Part shown: in pieces, positions 44,079 through 52,222 of the stretch | Position numbering within the stretch: the stretch's first letter is position 1 | Layout of the letters: each line of letters opens with the position of its first letter | Assembly (NCBI RefSeq): GCF_024435355.1 | Contig: NZ_JAMJWG010000007.1 | Coordinates: 248,001-312,000, forward strand | Reading direction: 5' to 3' | DNA from: Streptomyces odontomachi | Lineage (GTDB): Bacteria > Actinomycetota > Actinomycetes > Streptomycetales > Streptomycetaceae | Length of the DNA stretch: 64,000 nt | Notes under the pieces: model-generated | The model's input: the letters and a program-made list of their open reading frames with translations, nothing else | Databases searched by the model: none | What the model was told of the DNA's origin: nothing | Translations under genes and position numbers: made by a program

Positions 44079-45269
44079 CTACGGCAGCGCCAGCATGCGC
44101 TCCAGGGCGAGCTTGGCGTAGTGCTCGGTCTCCGCGTCGACCTGGATGCGGTTGACCACGGTGCCGTCGGCCAGGGATTCCAGGGCCCACACCAGGTGCG
44201 GCAGGTCGATGCGGTTCATCGTCGAGCAGAAGCAGACCGTCCGGTCCAGGAAGACGATCTCCTTGCCCTGGTCAGCGAAACGGTTCGCCAGCCGGCGTAC
44301 GAGGTTCAGTTCGGTGCCGATCGCCCACTTGGAGCCGGCGGGGGCGGCTTCCAGCATCTTGATGATGTGCTCGGTCGAGCCGACGTGGTCGGCGGCGGCC
44401 ACGACCTCGTGCTTGCACTCGGGGTGCACCAGCACCTGCACGCCGGGGATGCGGGCGCGCACCTCCTCGACCGAGTCGAGCGAGAAGCGGCCGTGCACCG
44501 AGCAGTGGCCGCGCCACAGGATCATCTTCGCGGCGCGCAGTTCGTCCGCGGTGACGCCGCCGCCCGGCTTGTGCGGGTTGTAGACCACGCAGTCGTCCAG
44601 GGACATGCCCAGGTCGCGGACCGCGGTGTTCCGCCCGAGGTGCTGGTCCGGCAGGAAGAGCACCTTCCCGTCGCCGCCGTCCACCTGCCCGAACGCCCAC
44701 TGAAGTGCCCGGCGGGCGTTGGACGAGGTGCAGATGGTGCCGCCGTGCCGGCCGGTGAAGGCCTTGATGTCGGCCGAGGAGTTCATGTACGAGACCGGTA
44801 CCACCTGTTCGGCTATGCCGGCCTCGGCCAGCACGTCCCAGCACTCCGCGACCTGCTCGGCGCTGGCCATGTCCGCCATCGAGCAGCCGGCGGCCAGGTC
44901 GGGCAGCACCACCTTCTGCTCGTCGGAGGTGAGGATGTCGGCGGACTCGGCCATGAAGTGCACACCGCAGAAGACGATGTACTCCGCGGCAGGCCGGGCG
45001 GCGGCGTCCCTGGCCAGCTTGAAGGAGTCACCCGTGACGTCCGCGAACTGGATGACCTCGTCCCGCTGGTAGTGGTGGCCCAGGACGAAGACCCGGTCCC
45101 CGAGTTTGTCCTTGGCGGCCCGGGCGCGTGCCACGAGGTCGGGGTCGGACGGTGCGGGCAGATCACCAGGGCACTCGACACCACGTTCGCTGCTCGGATC
45201 CGCGTCGCGGCCGAGCAGCAGCAGGGCGAGGGGTGTGGGCTGGACATCCAGGGGCTGGGCGGTGGTCAC
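44079..45269 (-). CDS. nadA: quinolinate synthase A
   Basis: 4Fe-4S enzyme making quinolinate from iminoaspartate and dihydroxyacetone phosphate, for NAD biosynthesis. 396 residues, the long NadA form. Cluster cysteines are seen in VFCGVHFMAE, HPECKHEV and VCFCSTMNR. Other motifs are LGHHYQRDEV and VPVSYMNSSADIKAF. GTG 45269 is preferred from AAAGGG upstream; nearby GTG 45278 cannot be excluded. No nadB or nadC lies beside it here. It is divergent from erpA, whose product may deliver its cluster. Confidence 0.96.
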   Translation of the reverse strand: MTTAQPLDVQPTPLALLLLGRDADPSSERGVECPGDLPAPSDPDLVARARAAKDKLGDRVFVLGHHYQRDEVIQFADVTGDSFKLARDAAARPAAEYIVFCGVHFMAESADILTSDEQKVVLPDLAAGCSMADMASAEQVAECWDVLAEAGIAEQVVPVSYMNSSADIKAFTGRHGGTICTSSNARRALQWAFGQVDGGDGKVLFLPDQHLGRNTAVRDLGMSLDDCVVYNPHKPGGGVTADELRAAKMILWRGHCSVHGRFSLDSVEEVRARIPGVQVLVHPECKHEVVAAADHVGSTEHIIKMLEAAPAGSKWAIGTELNLVRRLANRFADQGKEIVFLDRTVCFCSTMNRIDLPHLVWALESLADGTVVNRIQVDAETEHYAKLALERMLALP

Positions 45270-45573
45270 GGCACGCACCCTTTCTCGCAGGCGGGGGTCT
45301 CTTGCCGAGACCACTTTTCGTCTAATTGACGTTATCTATCATAACCCCTTCACGTCACTTTGACGATGACCATCGCGTCGATGTGACGTAATTCCCGAGG
45401 GTTCCCGCTTTTCCCCACTCGCCGCCCGAGGAAGCGGGCGGACGGATGTGCAAGCATGGAGGGCAAGCACAGTGGAATCCTTCATAAGAGCGGTCACCGG
45501 CCCGGAATGAATTCACGGCCCGCACGGTTGGACCGTCGGCAAGCAGTCTCCGTACTAACCGGGAGAGATGTAG
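45270..45573. other. divergent promoter region nadA / erpA
   Basis: 304 bp, lower in GC than its neighbours. It holds GTTAT-ctatc-ATAAC (45331-45345) and an ACGTCAC/GTGACGT inverted repeat (45352-45358, 45383-45389) close to nadA. These may be promoter or operator elements; no known regulator motif was recognised. Confidence 0.45.
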
Positions 45574-45930
45574 ATGTCCGTATCGGACGACACCACCACG
45601 GCCACCGACGGCATCATCCTGAGTGACGCCGCCGCGGGGAAGGTCAAGGCGCTGCTCGAGCAGGAGGGGCGTGACGATCTCGCGCTGCGCGTCGCCGTCC
45701 AGCCCGGCGGCTGCTCCGGTCTGCGCTACCAGCTCTTCTTCGACGAGCGCTCGCTCGACGGCGATGTCGTCAAGGAGTTCGACGGCGTCAAGGTCGTCAC
45801 CGACCGGATGAGCGCTCCGTACCTCGGTGGCGCTTCCATCGACTTCGTCGACACCATCGAGAAGCAGGGCTTCACGATCGACAACCCGAACGCCACGGGG
45901 TCCTGCGCCTGCGGCGACTCCTTCAGCTGA
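45574..45930 (+). CDS. erpA: iron-sulfur cluster insertion protein (ErpA/IscA family)
   Basis: 118-residue A-type carrier that delivers Fe-S clusters to apoproteins. Cluster ligands are in PGGCSGLRYQL and the C-terminal GSCACGDSF. The family core FVDTIEKQGFTIDNPNA is present. GGGAGAG precedes ATG 45574. It faces nadA, itself a 4Fe-4S enzyme. Confidence 0.96.
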   Translation: MSVSDDTTTATDGIILSDAAAGKVKALLEQEGRDDLALRVAVQPGGCSGLRYQLFFDERSLDGDVVKEFDGVKVVTDRMSAPYLGGASIDFVDTIEKQGFTIDNPNATGSCACGDSFS

Positions 45931-45970
45931 ACCCTCCCGGAGTCGTACGGCTCTCACTCGGGCCACAGCA

Positions 45971-46006
45971 CGAAGGCGGTGCCCCCTAGCGGGGACACCG
46001 CCTTCG
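45971..46006. terminator. strong bidirectional terminator
   Basis: CGAAGGCGGTGCCCC (45971-45985) pairs with GGGGACACCGCCTTCG (45991-46006) with one mismatched pair and a short CTAG-containing loop, between erpA and the converging membrane-protein gene. Confidence 0.9.
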
Positions 46007-46100
46007 CCGTGCGCTGTTCGGTCGGGTGATCGGGTCGCATGAACGGTCCCGGTGACGTGCCGACATGCCACCTGGACACACCCGGGGCCGCTCCCGGGCT

Positions 46101-47852
46101 TCAGCCCTCGCGGACCGTGGCGCCCGTGCTGTCCACCACCTTGCGGTCACCGAGCGCCTTGTCCAGCGTCACCGTCTTCGTGAACTCCTTGGCGATCATG
46201 ATGCACTTCCTGCCCGGGTCCTTCTGGTGCGCGGTCACGGTCACGCTGACCTTGTCCTGGCTCTCCTCGGCCGCGACGGTGTACTGGCTGCACACCCCGC
46301 CGTAGAAGTGCACGGTCAGCGACCGGTCGTGCGCGGTGTAGGAGGTGACGTGCACATGCGTGGAGTTACCGGACGAGGCCGGGGGAGAGGCCGGTGCGCC
46401 CGAACCGTGGCCGTCGCCGGGCTCGCCGTCGCCGGACAGGTACGCGGGCTGCACGGCCGGATACGTCAGCGTGTAGCCGGTGTCGGCACCCTTCGGCCGT
46501 GCCTCGAACAGCCAGGACGGCACGAGCGTCGGCCGGCCCGCCGCGTAGTGCGTGGACAGACCGAACGTGGCGCCCTGCACCGGCACCTCGACCTGCTTGC
46601 CGTGCGACCCGCTCGGCGCCAGGCAGGGCGATGCCACGACGTCCCGGCCGTCCTTGGAGGCCTGCCCGGAATCGGGCAACGCGCCGCGGCAGGCCTTGGG
46701 CGTCATACGCCCGGACCCGGACTTGTTGAGCATCTCCAGCGTGGTGCCGGCGCCGAGCACCGGGTACGTCTCGCCCTTGACCGGGGTCACCAGCCGCCCG
46801 TTGCCGCCGACCACGGAGCCGTTCGTGCCGACCCGGATGCCCGTCGACCAGCCGTACGTGGGCAGGCCGCCCACGACAGGGTCGACGTTGACCAGCCGTA
46901 CCGAGCCCTGCACCTGCTTGGTGTCGAGCTTGCCGTCGTCCTGGCCGAGCGCCTTCAGCACGGGCGCGGCCGCCGCCTTCGCGGTCTGCTCGCTCACCGC
47001 GGGGCCGGTCCCGCCACCGGTCAGGCCCCCGCCGGAACACTCCTTGCCGCGCGCGCAGTTGTCGCTGCCCGGCATGCTCCGCATGAAGCTCCAGGTGCCC
47101 GGGGCCTGCCGGGTGACCTGGAGCGACGGGCCCGAGCCGGCCTTGGTGGCACCCACCTGCCAGCTCGCCCCGGACAGCCGGGGCGTGCCGGCCACGCCCA
47201 GCGCCTTCGCCAGCCGGCTCACCTGGTCCGCGCTCACCTCACCCGTGGCGCGGTACACGGGCGCTTCGGAGGGTCCCTTCGGCAGGTCCCCCGCGGCGCG
47301 GTACACGGTGGCCAGGCTGCCGTTCGGGTCGGGCTCCCCGGGCGCGATGCCGGGGGTGCCGGGAGCCTGCCCGGAGGCTCCGCCGCCCTGCGGATAGTCG
47401 TCGAGGACGAGCGGCGGCGGGTTGCCGTGGCCGGACGAGGCCGCCCCGGGGTCGGTGTCGCCGTGCCCGCCCGACGCGGAGGTGGCGAGGTAGGCGCCGC
47501 CGCCCCCGGCGAGCAGCACCGCGAGCGCCACGGACGCGACCATCAGCGGGGAGCGGCGCCGTGTGTCGGCCGCGTCGCCCGGGTCCGGCGTATGCGTCGC
47601 GTGCGTCGTGTTCGGTGGGTCGGCCACGTCGTGCGTCCTGCGTGCGTCCGTCTTGCCCGTCGCGTCGGTGTCCGGTGTGCGCTGCCGAGCCGTGTCGTCG
47701 TGTGCAGCGCTGACCTGGGCCGCCTCGTCCTGCCCGGCGCGCTGGTGCGCGGGGTCGGATCGTGCCTGGGTCTCCCGGCCGACCGCCTCGCGCGCCGTCT
47801 CGTCCCGCGCGCCGTCGTCCGCTTCGTCGTGAGTGGGTCGCTCGGTGCTCAC
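46101..47852 (-). CDS. large membrane-anchored hypothetical protein
   Basis: 583 residues. About 100 N-terminal residues are charged and low complexity (Asp/Arg/Thr-rich). One membrane segment follows (LMVASVALAVLLAGGGGAYL, about residues 103-122), then a long extracytoplasmic part. That part has a Gly/Pro/Ser linker, a central domain (about 180-450) and a C-terminal beta-rich domain with VCSQYTVAAEE and KCIMIAKEF. Cysteines are paired (NCARGKEC, ACRGAL ... SPCLAP), suggesting disulfides outside the cell. GTG 47852 has AAGGAG upstream. Family unknown to me; the position between erpA and the PfkB kinase is usual in Streptomyces. Confidence 0.87.
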   Translation of the reverse strand: MSTERPTHDEADDGARDETAREAVGRETQARSDPAHQRAGQDEAAQVSAAHDDTARQRTPDTDATGKTDARRTHDVADPPNTTHATHTPDPGDAADTRRRSPLMVASVALAVLLAGGGGAYLATSASGGHGDTDPGAASSGHGNPPPLVLDDYPQGGGASGQAPGTPGIAPGEPDPNGSLATVYRAAGDLPKGPSEAPVYRATGEVSADQVSRLAKALGVAGTPRLSGASWQVGATKAGSGPSLQVTRQAPGTWSFMRSMPGSDNCARGKECSGGGLTGGGTGPAVSEQTAKAAAAPVLKALGQDDGKLDTKQVQGSVRLVNVDPVVGGLPTYGWSTGIRVGTNGSVVGGNGRLVTPVKGETYPVLGAGTTLEMLNKSGSGRMTPKACRGALPDSGQASKDGRDVVASPCLAPSGSHGKQVEVPVQGATFGLSTHYAAGRPTLVPSWLFEARPKGADTGYTLTYPAVQPAYLSGDGEPGDGHGSGAPASPPASSGNSTHVHVTSYTAHDRSLTVHFYGGVCSQYTVAAEESQDKVSVTVTAHQKDPGRKCIMIAKEFTKTVTLDKALGDRKVVDSTGATVREG

Positions 47853-48152
47853 CGCATCGCTCCTTGGTCTGCCGTGCAGTCCCGCTGCCCCTGTGTGAGG
47901 TGCCCGGGCCCCGGTAGGAGGGCCGCACCCTTCGTCATTGCGGGACAGCAATGGGACGCCGTCACAGAGCCGCTGGTTCCCCGCCCGGTCGAGGGCACGC
48001 GTGCTGCGCACCGGCGAGCGCCCGCTGCGCTCGCCCGGACGCGCCCGATGACCTGGGCATCCGACGGGGCGCACGCACCCGGTGAACGAAGGCTGCGGTG
48101 TCCGCCACGCGCGGTGTGGACGCCGCGGAGCCGTACGCGGGCTGACGCCGCG

Positions 48153-48362
48153 TCAGTCCCCGTAGTCGGACATCGCGTCCAGCAGCCGGGCGGAGGACGG
48201 GGGTACCACGACACCGCGGATGCGGGACGGTGGAACGGGGTGCGGGGTGGTGCTGCCGGGCGTCACCCAGTGTGGCACCATCCTGGCGCAGTCACCGCGC
48301 AGCGTCGCGAGGGAAGACCCCCATGTGGGGGAGTCGTGACCGCGTGCGTCGGAGTTCTCCAT
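48153..48362 (-). CDS. small hypothetical protein
   Basis: 69-residue candidate starting MENSDARGHDSPTWGSSLAT, with DCARMVPHWVTPG in the middle and VVVPPSSARLLDAMSDYGD at the end. The composition is protein-like and differs from frame-shadow sequences nearby, and the end looks conserved. The ribosome-binding site is weak. It is divergent from the PfkB kinase. No function can be assigned. Confidence 0.55.
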   Translation of the reverse strand: MENSDARGHDSPTWGSSLATLRGDCARMVPHWVTPGSTTPHPVPPSRIRGVVVPPSSARLLDAMSDYGD

Positions 48363-48598
48363 GCCGGCACCGTAAGTCCACGAAGACCGCGAAGAAAGCC
48401 CTACTATCGGGTATTTTTGCTTCCGGTGCAGGTCAGCCAGGCCGATAACGCGAAGATCACCTCGGCATGTCGTCCTATCGAACCATCGAACCACGGCCGT
48501 CCCCCAGCCGGCACCCGCCGTCCGCACCCGTGCCGAGTGCGGTGTTCAGCACGTGCCCAGCAACCCGACCCTTCACGCGACCCTTCAGGAGTACAGCC

Positions 48599-49573
48599 GT
48601 GCGTATCGCAGTCAGCGGCTCCATCGCCAGCGACCATCTGATGACCTTTCCCGGCCGGTTCGCCGACCAGTTCATCGCGGACCAGCTGCACACAGTTTCG
48701 CTGTCCTTCCTGGTCGACGGTCTGAACGTGCGCCGGGGCGGCGTCGGCCCCAACATCTGCTACGGCATGGGCCAACTGGGCACCTCACCCATCCTGGTCG
48801 GGTCCGCGGGTTCCGACTTCGAGGAGTACCGCGCCTGGCTGGAGCGGCACGGCGTGGACACCGCGTCCGTGCACATCTCCGAGACGCTGCACACCGCACG
48901 CTTCGTCTGCACCACCGACGCCGACGGCAACCAGATCGGCTCCTTCTACGCCGGTGCGATGAGCGAGGCACGCCTCATCGAGCTGAAGACCGTCGCCGAC
49001 CGCGTGGGCGGGCTCGACCTCGTCCTGATCGGCGCCGACGACCCGGAGGGGATGCTCCGCCACACCGAGGAGTGCCGCACCCGCACCATCCCCTTCGCCG
49101 CCGACTTCTCCCAGCAGATCGCGCGCATGGACGGCGACGAGATCCGCACCCTGATGGACGGCGCCGCCTACCTGTTCTCCAACGAGTACGAGAAGGGGCT
49201 CATCGAGTCCAAGACCGGCTGGAGCGACGAGGAGATCCTGGGCAAGGTCGGCCACCGCGTCACCACCCTCGGCGCGCGCGGCGTGCGGATCGAGTCCGCC
49301 GGGGAGGACCCCATCGAGGTGGGCGTCCCGAAGGAGGAGGCCAAGGCCGACCCCACCGGGGTCGGTGACGCCTTCCGCGCGGGCTTCCTATCCGGCCTGG
49401 TCTGGAACGTCGGCCTGGAACGCGCCGCCCAGCTCGGCTGCATGCTGGCCACCCTGGTCATCGAGACGGTGGGGCCCCAGGAGTACGAGCTGCGCCGCGA
49501 CCACTTCATGGAGCGGTTCACCACGGCCTACGGCGAGCAGGCCGCGGACGAGGTGCGCGCGCACCTCAAGTGA
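48599..49573 (+). CDS. PfkB family carbohydrate kinase
   Basis: 324-residue sugar or nucleoside kinase of the ribokinase/adenosine-kinase family. N-terminal VSGSIASDHLMTFPG, glycine motif VRRGGVGPNICYGMGQLG, and the catalytic DPTGVGDAFRAGFL with Asp base near residue 260. GTG 48599 follows AGGAG; a longer frame upstream is not needed. The pattern is closest to adenosine-kinase-like actinobacterial proteins; the substrate is not certain. It stands alone, converging on the cysteine desulfurase fusion. Confidence 0.94.
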   Translation: MRIAVSGSIASDHLMTFPGRFADQFIADQLHTVSLSFLVDGLNVRRGGVGPNICYGMGQLGTSPILVGSAGSDFEEYRAWLERHGVDTASVHISETLHTARFVCTTDADGNQIGSFYAGAMSEARLIELKTVADRVGGLDLVLIGADDPEGMLRHTEECRTRTIPFAADFSQQIARMDGDEIRTLMDGAAYLFSNEYEKGLIESKTGWSDEEILGKVGHRVTTLGARGVRIESAGEDPIEVGVPKEEAKADPTGVGDAFRAGFLSGLVWNVGLERAAQLGCMLATLVIETVGPQEYELRRDHFMERFTTAYGEQAADEVRAHLK

Positions 49574-49620
49574 CGCCGGCGGACGCGCCGGCAGCACGTC
49601 AGGAGGACCGCGGCAGCACG

Positions 49621-51006
49621 TCAGGAGGACCGGCGGACCGTGTAGGCGACACCAGGGTCCGCCGGTTCCTCACCCACATACGTCTGGCCCCGCATCCCGC
49701 ACCAGGCGGGGATGTCCAGACGGGCCGCCGCGTCGTCCGAGAGCACCGTCACCGTTCCGCCGACCGGCACGTCCCCGATCACCTTGGCCAGCTCGATCAC
49801 CGGAATCGGGCAGAGCTTGCCGCGCGCGTCCACCACCAGCGACGCGGGTTCGGGGTCGGCCGGCGGCACGGGTGAGGAAGGCGCGCCCAGCTTCTCGCGC
49901 ACCGTGGCCACCACCCCGGGCAGCACACCCAGGAACCGTTCGACGTCCTCCTCCGCCGTGCCGGTCGGCAACGACACCCGCACGTTGCCCTCGCTCAGCA
50001 CCCCCATCGCCTTGAGCACATGGCTCGGCGTCAGCGTGCTGCTCGTGCAGGACGAACCCGACGACACCGAGAAACCGGCCCGGTCCAGCTCATGCAGCAG
50101 GGTCTCTCCATCGACATAGAGACACGAGAACGTGACCAGGTGCGGCAGCCTGCGCACCGGGTCGCCCACCACCTCCACATCCGGCACCACGGCAGGCACC
50201 CGCGCCCGGATCCGCTCCGTCAACACCCGCAACCGGGCCGCTTCCGCCGCCGCCTCACCGCGCACGGCGCGCAGCGCGGCAGCGGCCGCCACGATCGCCG
50301 GAACGTTCTCGAAGCCCGCGGCACGCCCCGACTCGCGCTCGTCGTGCGGTCCCGGTGGCGCGAACCGGGTCCCCTTGCGGACGACGAGCAGCCCGACACC
50401 CGCCGGGCCACCCCACTTGTGCGCGCTCGCGGTCAGCAGCGACCAGGTGCCGGGCACCGCGCCCCACGGCAACGACTGCGCCGCGTCCACCAGCAACGGC
50501 ACATCCGCGGCGCGGCAGGCGCCGGCCACCTCGTCGACCGGCTGTACGGTGCCGACCTCGTGGTTGGCCGACTGGAGGCAGGCCACCGCGGTGTCGGGGC
50601 GCAGGGCGTGCGCGAACGCGTCGGGGGAGACGGCGCCGGCACGGTCCACCGGGACCTCGGTGACGGTGCCGCCGTCGGACTCGTGCAGCTCGGCGCCGTG
50701 CAGCACCGCCGAGTGTTCGACGGCGGAGACCACCAGATGGCGGCCGGTGCGGCGGCGGCCGGCCAGCGCGCCGGCGAGCGCGGTGTGCACGGCGCGGGTG
50801 CCGGACGAGGTGAACACCAGCTCGTCCGGCCGGCAACCGACGGCCTCCGCGGCGGTCTCGCGAGCCGCGTCCAGCAGCATCCGGGCGCGGCGACCCTCCC
50901 GGTAGAGCCGGGCGGGGTCCGCCCAGCCCTCGTCCAGCGCGGCGTGCAGGGCCTGACGGGCGACGGGGTGCAGAGGTGCGGTGGAGGCGGCGTCGAAGTA
51001 CGGCAC
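49621..51006 (-). CDS. cysteine desulfurase fused to TusA-like sulfurtransferase
   Basis: 461 residues. Residues about 1-370 are a class-V PLP cysteine desulfurase: PYFDAASTAPLHPVA start, PLP lysine in TASAHKWGGPAGVG, active-site cysteine in SGSSCTSSTLTPSH. Residues about 390-461 are a TusA/SirA domain with the sulfur-carrying CPxP motif in ARGKLCPIPVIELAK. The fusion should pass persulfide sulfur directly to TusA. I used GTG 51006, where the family begins; it lacks a Shine-Dalgarno, whereas GTG 51066 has AGGA four bases upstream and would add 20 residues. Upstream lies an array of hairpins. Confidence 0.93.
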   Translation of the reverse strand: MPYFDAASTAPLHPVARQALHAALDEGWADPARLYREGRRARMLLDAARETAAEAVGCRPDELVFTSSGTRAVHTALAGALAGRRRTGRHLVVSAVEHSAVLHGAELHESDGGTVTEVPVDRAGAVSPDAFAHALRPDTAVACLQSANHEVGTVQPVDEVAGACRAADVPLLVDAAQSLPWGAVPGTWSLLTASAHKWGGPAGVGLLVVRKGTRFAPPGPHDERESGRAAGFENVPAIVAAAAALRAVRGEAAAEAARLRVLTERIRARVPAVVPDVEVVGDPVRRLPHLVTFSCLYVDGETLLHELDRAGFSVSSGSSCTSSTLTPSHVLKAMGVLSEGNVRVSLPTGTAEEDVERFLGVLPGVVATVREKLGAPSSPVPPADPEPASLVVDARGKLCPIPVIELAKVIGDVPVGGTVTVLSDDAAARLDIPAWCGMRGQTYVGEEPADPGVAYTVRRSS

Positions 51007-51069
51007 GATGCGTACGGTAACCCGGGCCCGGGAGCGCCCCGGCCCGCCAGCCACCCCGGCCGCCACTTT

Positions 51070-51476
51070 GTCCTGCGGACGGCCTCCCTTCTCCTGCGGA
51101 CGGCCTCCCTTCTCCTGCGGAGGGCTCCCTTCTCCTGCGGAGGACCCGCTCTCCTGCGGATTGCCTGCTTATCTCGTGCGGAGGACCCGCTCTCCTGCGG
51201 AGGCCCGCTCTCCTGTGGGGCCCCTTCTCCTGCGGGGCGCCGCCCGTAGAGCGGCGCCGCGCCCCTTTGCTGCCGGGGCCCCTCCTCCTGCGGGGGCTCC
51301 CTTCTCCTGCGGAGGGCTTCCCTTCTCCTGTGGGGGGCGCCCTTCTTCTGCGGGGGGCTTCCCTTCTTCTGCGGGGGGGGGCTTCCCTGCTCCTGTGGGG
51401 GCTCGACTCTCCTGCGGAGCCCCTCCTCCTGCGGAGGCCCCCTCTCCCGCAGAGGCCCCCCTCTCCTGCGGAGGGC
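51070..51476 (-). repeat. array of about 19 short hairpins (CTCC-TGC-GGAG) upstream of the desulfurase gene
   Basis: The core CTCCTGCGG (variants CTCGTGCGG, CTCCTGTGG, CTTCTGCGG) recurs about 19 times at roughly 17-23 bp intervals, with one 58-bp gap (51236-51284). Many units extend to CTCCTGCGGAG, a palindromic stem of CTCC/GGAG. On the minus strand each reads GCAGGAGAAGGGAG or similar, a Shine-Dalgarno-like purine run, and the array lies directly upstream of the minus-strand desulfurase start. Confidence 0.8.
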
Positions 51477-51530
51477 TCCCACGGCTTCGGTGCGCGCCGG
51501 TGGTGGACTGCCGGTTTCGTACGTCTGTTT

Positions 51531-51837
51531 GCGCAGTTCCCCGCGCCCCTGAGCGTGGGCGTCCTTGGCCTTGAGGGTGCCGGTCCTGCGGCCTGTGGGT
51601 GGGGCAGCGAGCGGTGCCGTGGCTGGTTTCTTATGAGCCGCCTTCTTATAAGCCGCCCGCACGGGCGGCGGGTACGCAGGGGCGCGCGCACGAGCAGGCG
51701 CGCACGAGCAGGCGCCTCGGCGGCCAGGGGCGCGTGCCAAGCAGAGGTGCGGGGCGGGGCATTTGCGGCTCGGTGCTCCTTGGGTAGGTGCCCGTCGAAC
51801 CGAGGGCGTCCGACCTCAGGGGCGCGGGGAACTGCGC
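51531..51837. repeat. inverted pair of dispersed repeat family B
   Basis: GCGCAGTTCCCCGCGCCCCT (51531-51550, arm to 51552) and its exact complement (51816-51837) form 22-bp arms 263 bp apart. Confidence 0.85.
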
Positions 51838-52101
51838 GACCGACCACGACGGGACCGTCAGGTCGCCACCGTCCCGAAGGGGCAGTTCCTGTCGCGGCTC
51901 CGCGCCGGAGCCGTAGATCGCCAAGATCCCGCGGCCCCCTGTTCCTGGGCATCGGACCGCCTCCGCGGGCCCTGTGGCGAGCCCGGCCCCGGGGGCGCGG
52001 CGGGTCTCGTCACCACCCGCGCGTGCGGGCGGGAAATGAAAAGAACGCGACCGGGGGCACCCCGCGGCGCGTTGGGCACCCCCTCCTCGCGCAGGCCTGA
52101 A

Positions 52102-52142
52102 TTGCGTCCAGTAGGGTTTGCTCCGCATAAACATCCAAACCC
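52102..52142 (+). promoter_or_regulatory. candidate ctaC promoter with inverted repeat
   Basis: TTGCGT (52102-52107) could be a -35 element and the CATAAA at 52126-52131 a -10 element, 18 bp apart. GGGTTTG (52114-52120) and CAAACCC (52136-52142) form an inverted repeat across it. Tentative. Confidence 0.35.
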
Positions 52143-52222
52143 TGCCCGTGTGCGGGACGGCGACCGACCAGCGGGAAGGCCGCAGCCGAAATGCGCGGGC
52201 GAGACTCTCGGGAAGGCGCTAC

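Larger units (their letters stand above)
51007..52222. other. 1.2-kb gene-free region between desulfurase and ctaC
   Basis: No credible gene in six frames. It contains the hairpin array (51070-51476), a long inverted repeat made of two family-B repeats (51531-51837), and a lower-GC stretch (52095-52145) that probably holds the ctaC promoter. Confidence 0.6.

Noticed and set aside
46065..48641. 858-residue open frame on the plus strand
   Set aside because: It is a GC-rich shadow of the minus-strand membrane protein gene; the composition is Arg/Gly/Val repeats without domains, and the opposite strand has a ribosome-binding site, membrane segment and paired cysteines.
49621..51066. Longer start (GTG 51066) for the desulfurase-TusA gene
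   Set aside because: It has a better ribosome-binding site but adds a Gly/Arg-rich segment before the family start; kept as an alternative, not as the main call.
51070..51476. CRISPR-like regular repeats
   Set aside because: The repeated core is only about 9-11 bp and imperfect, intervals are about 20 bp with similar rather than unique sequence between, and no cas genes are present.
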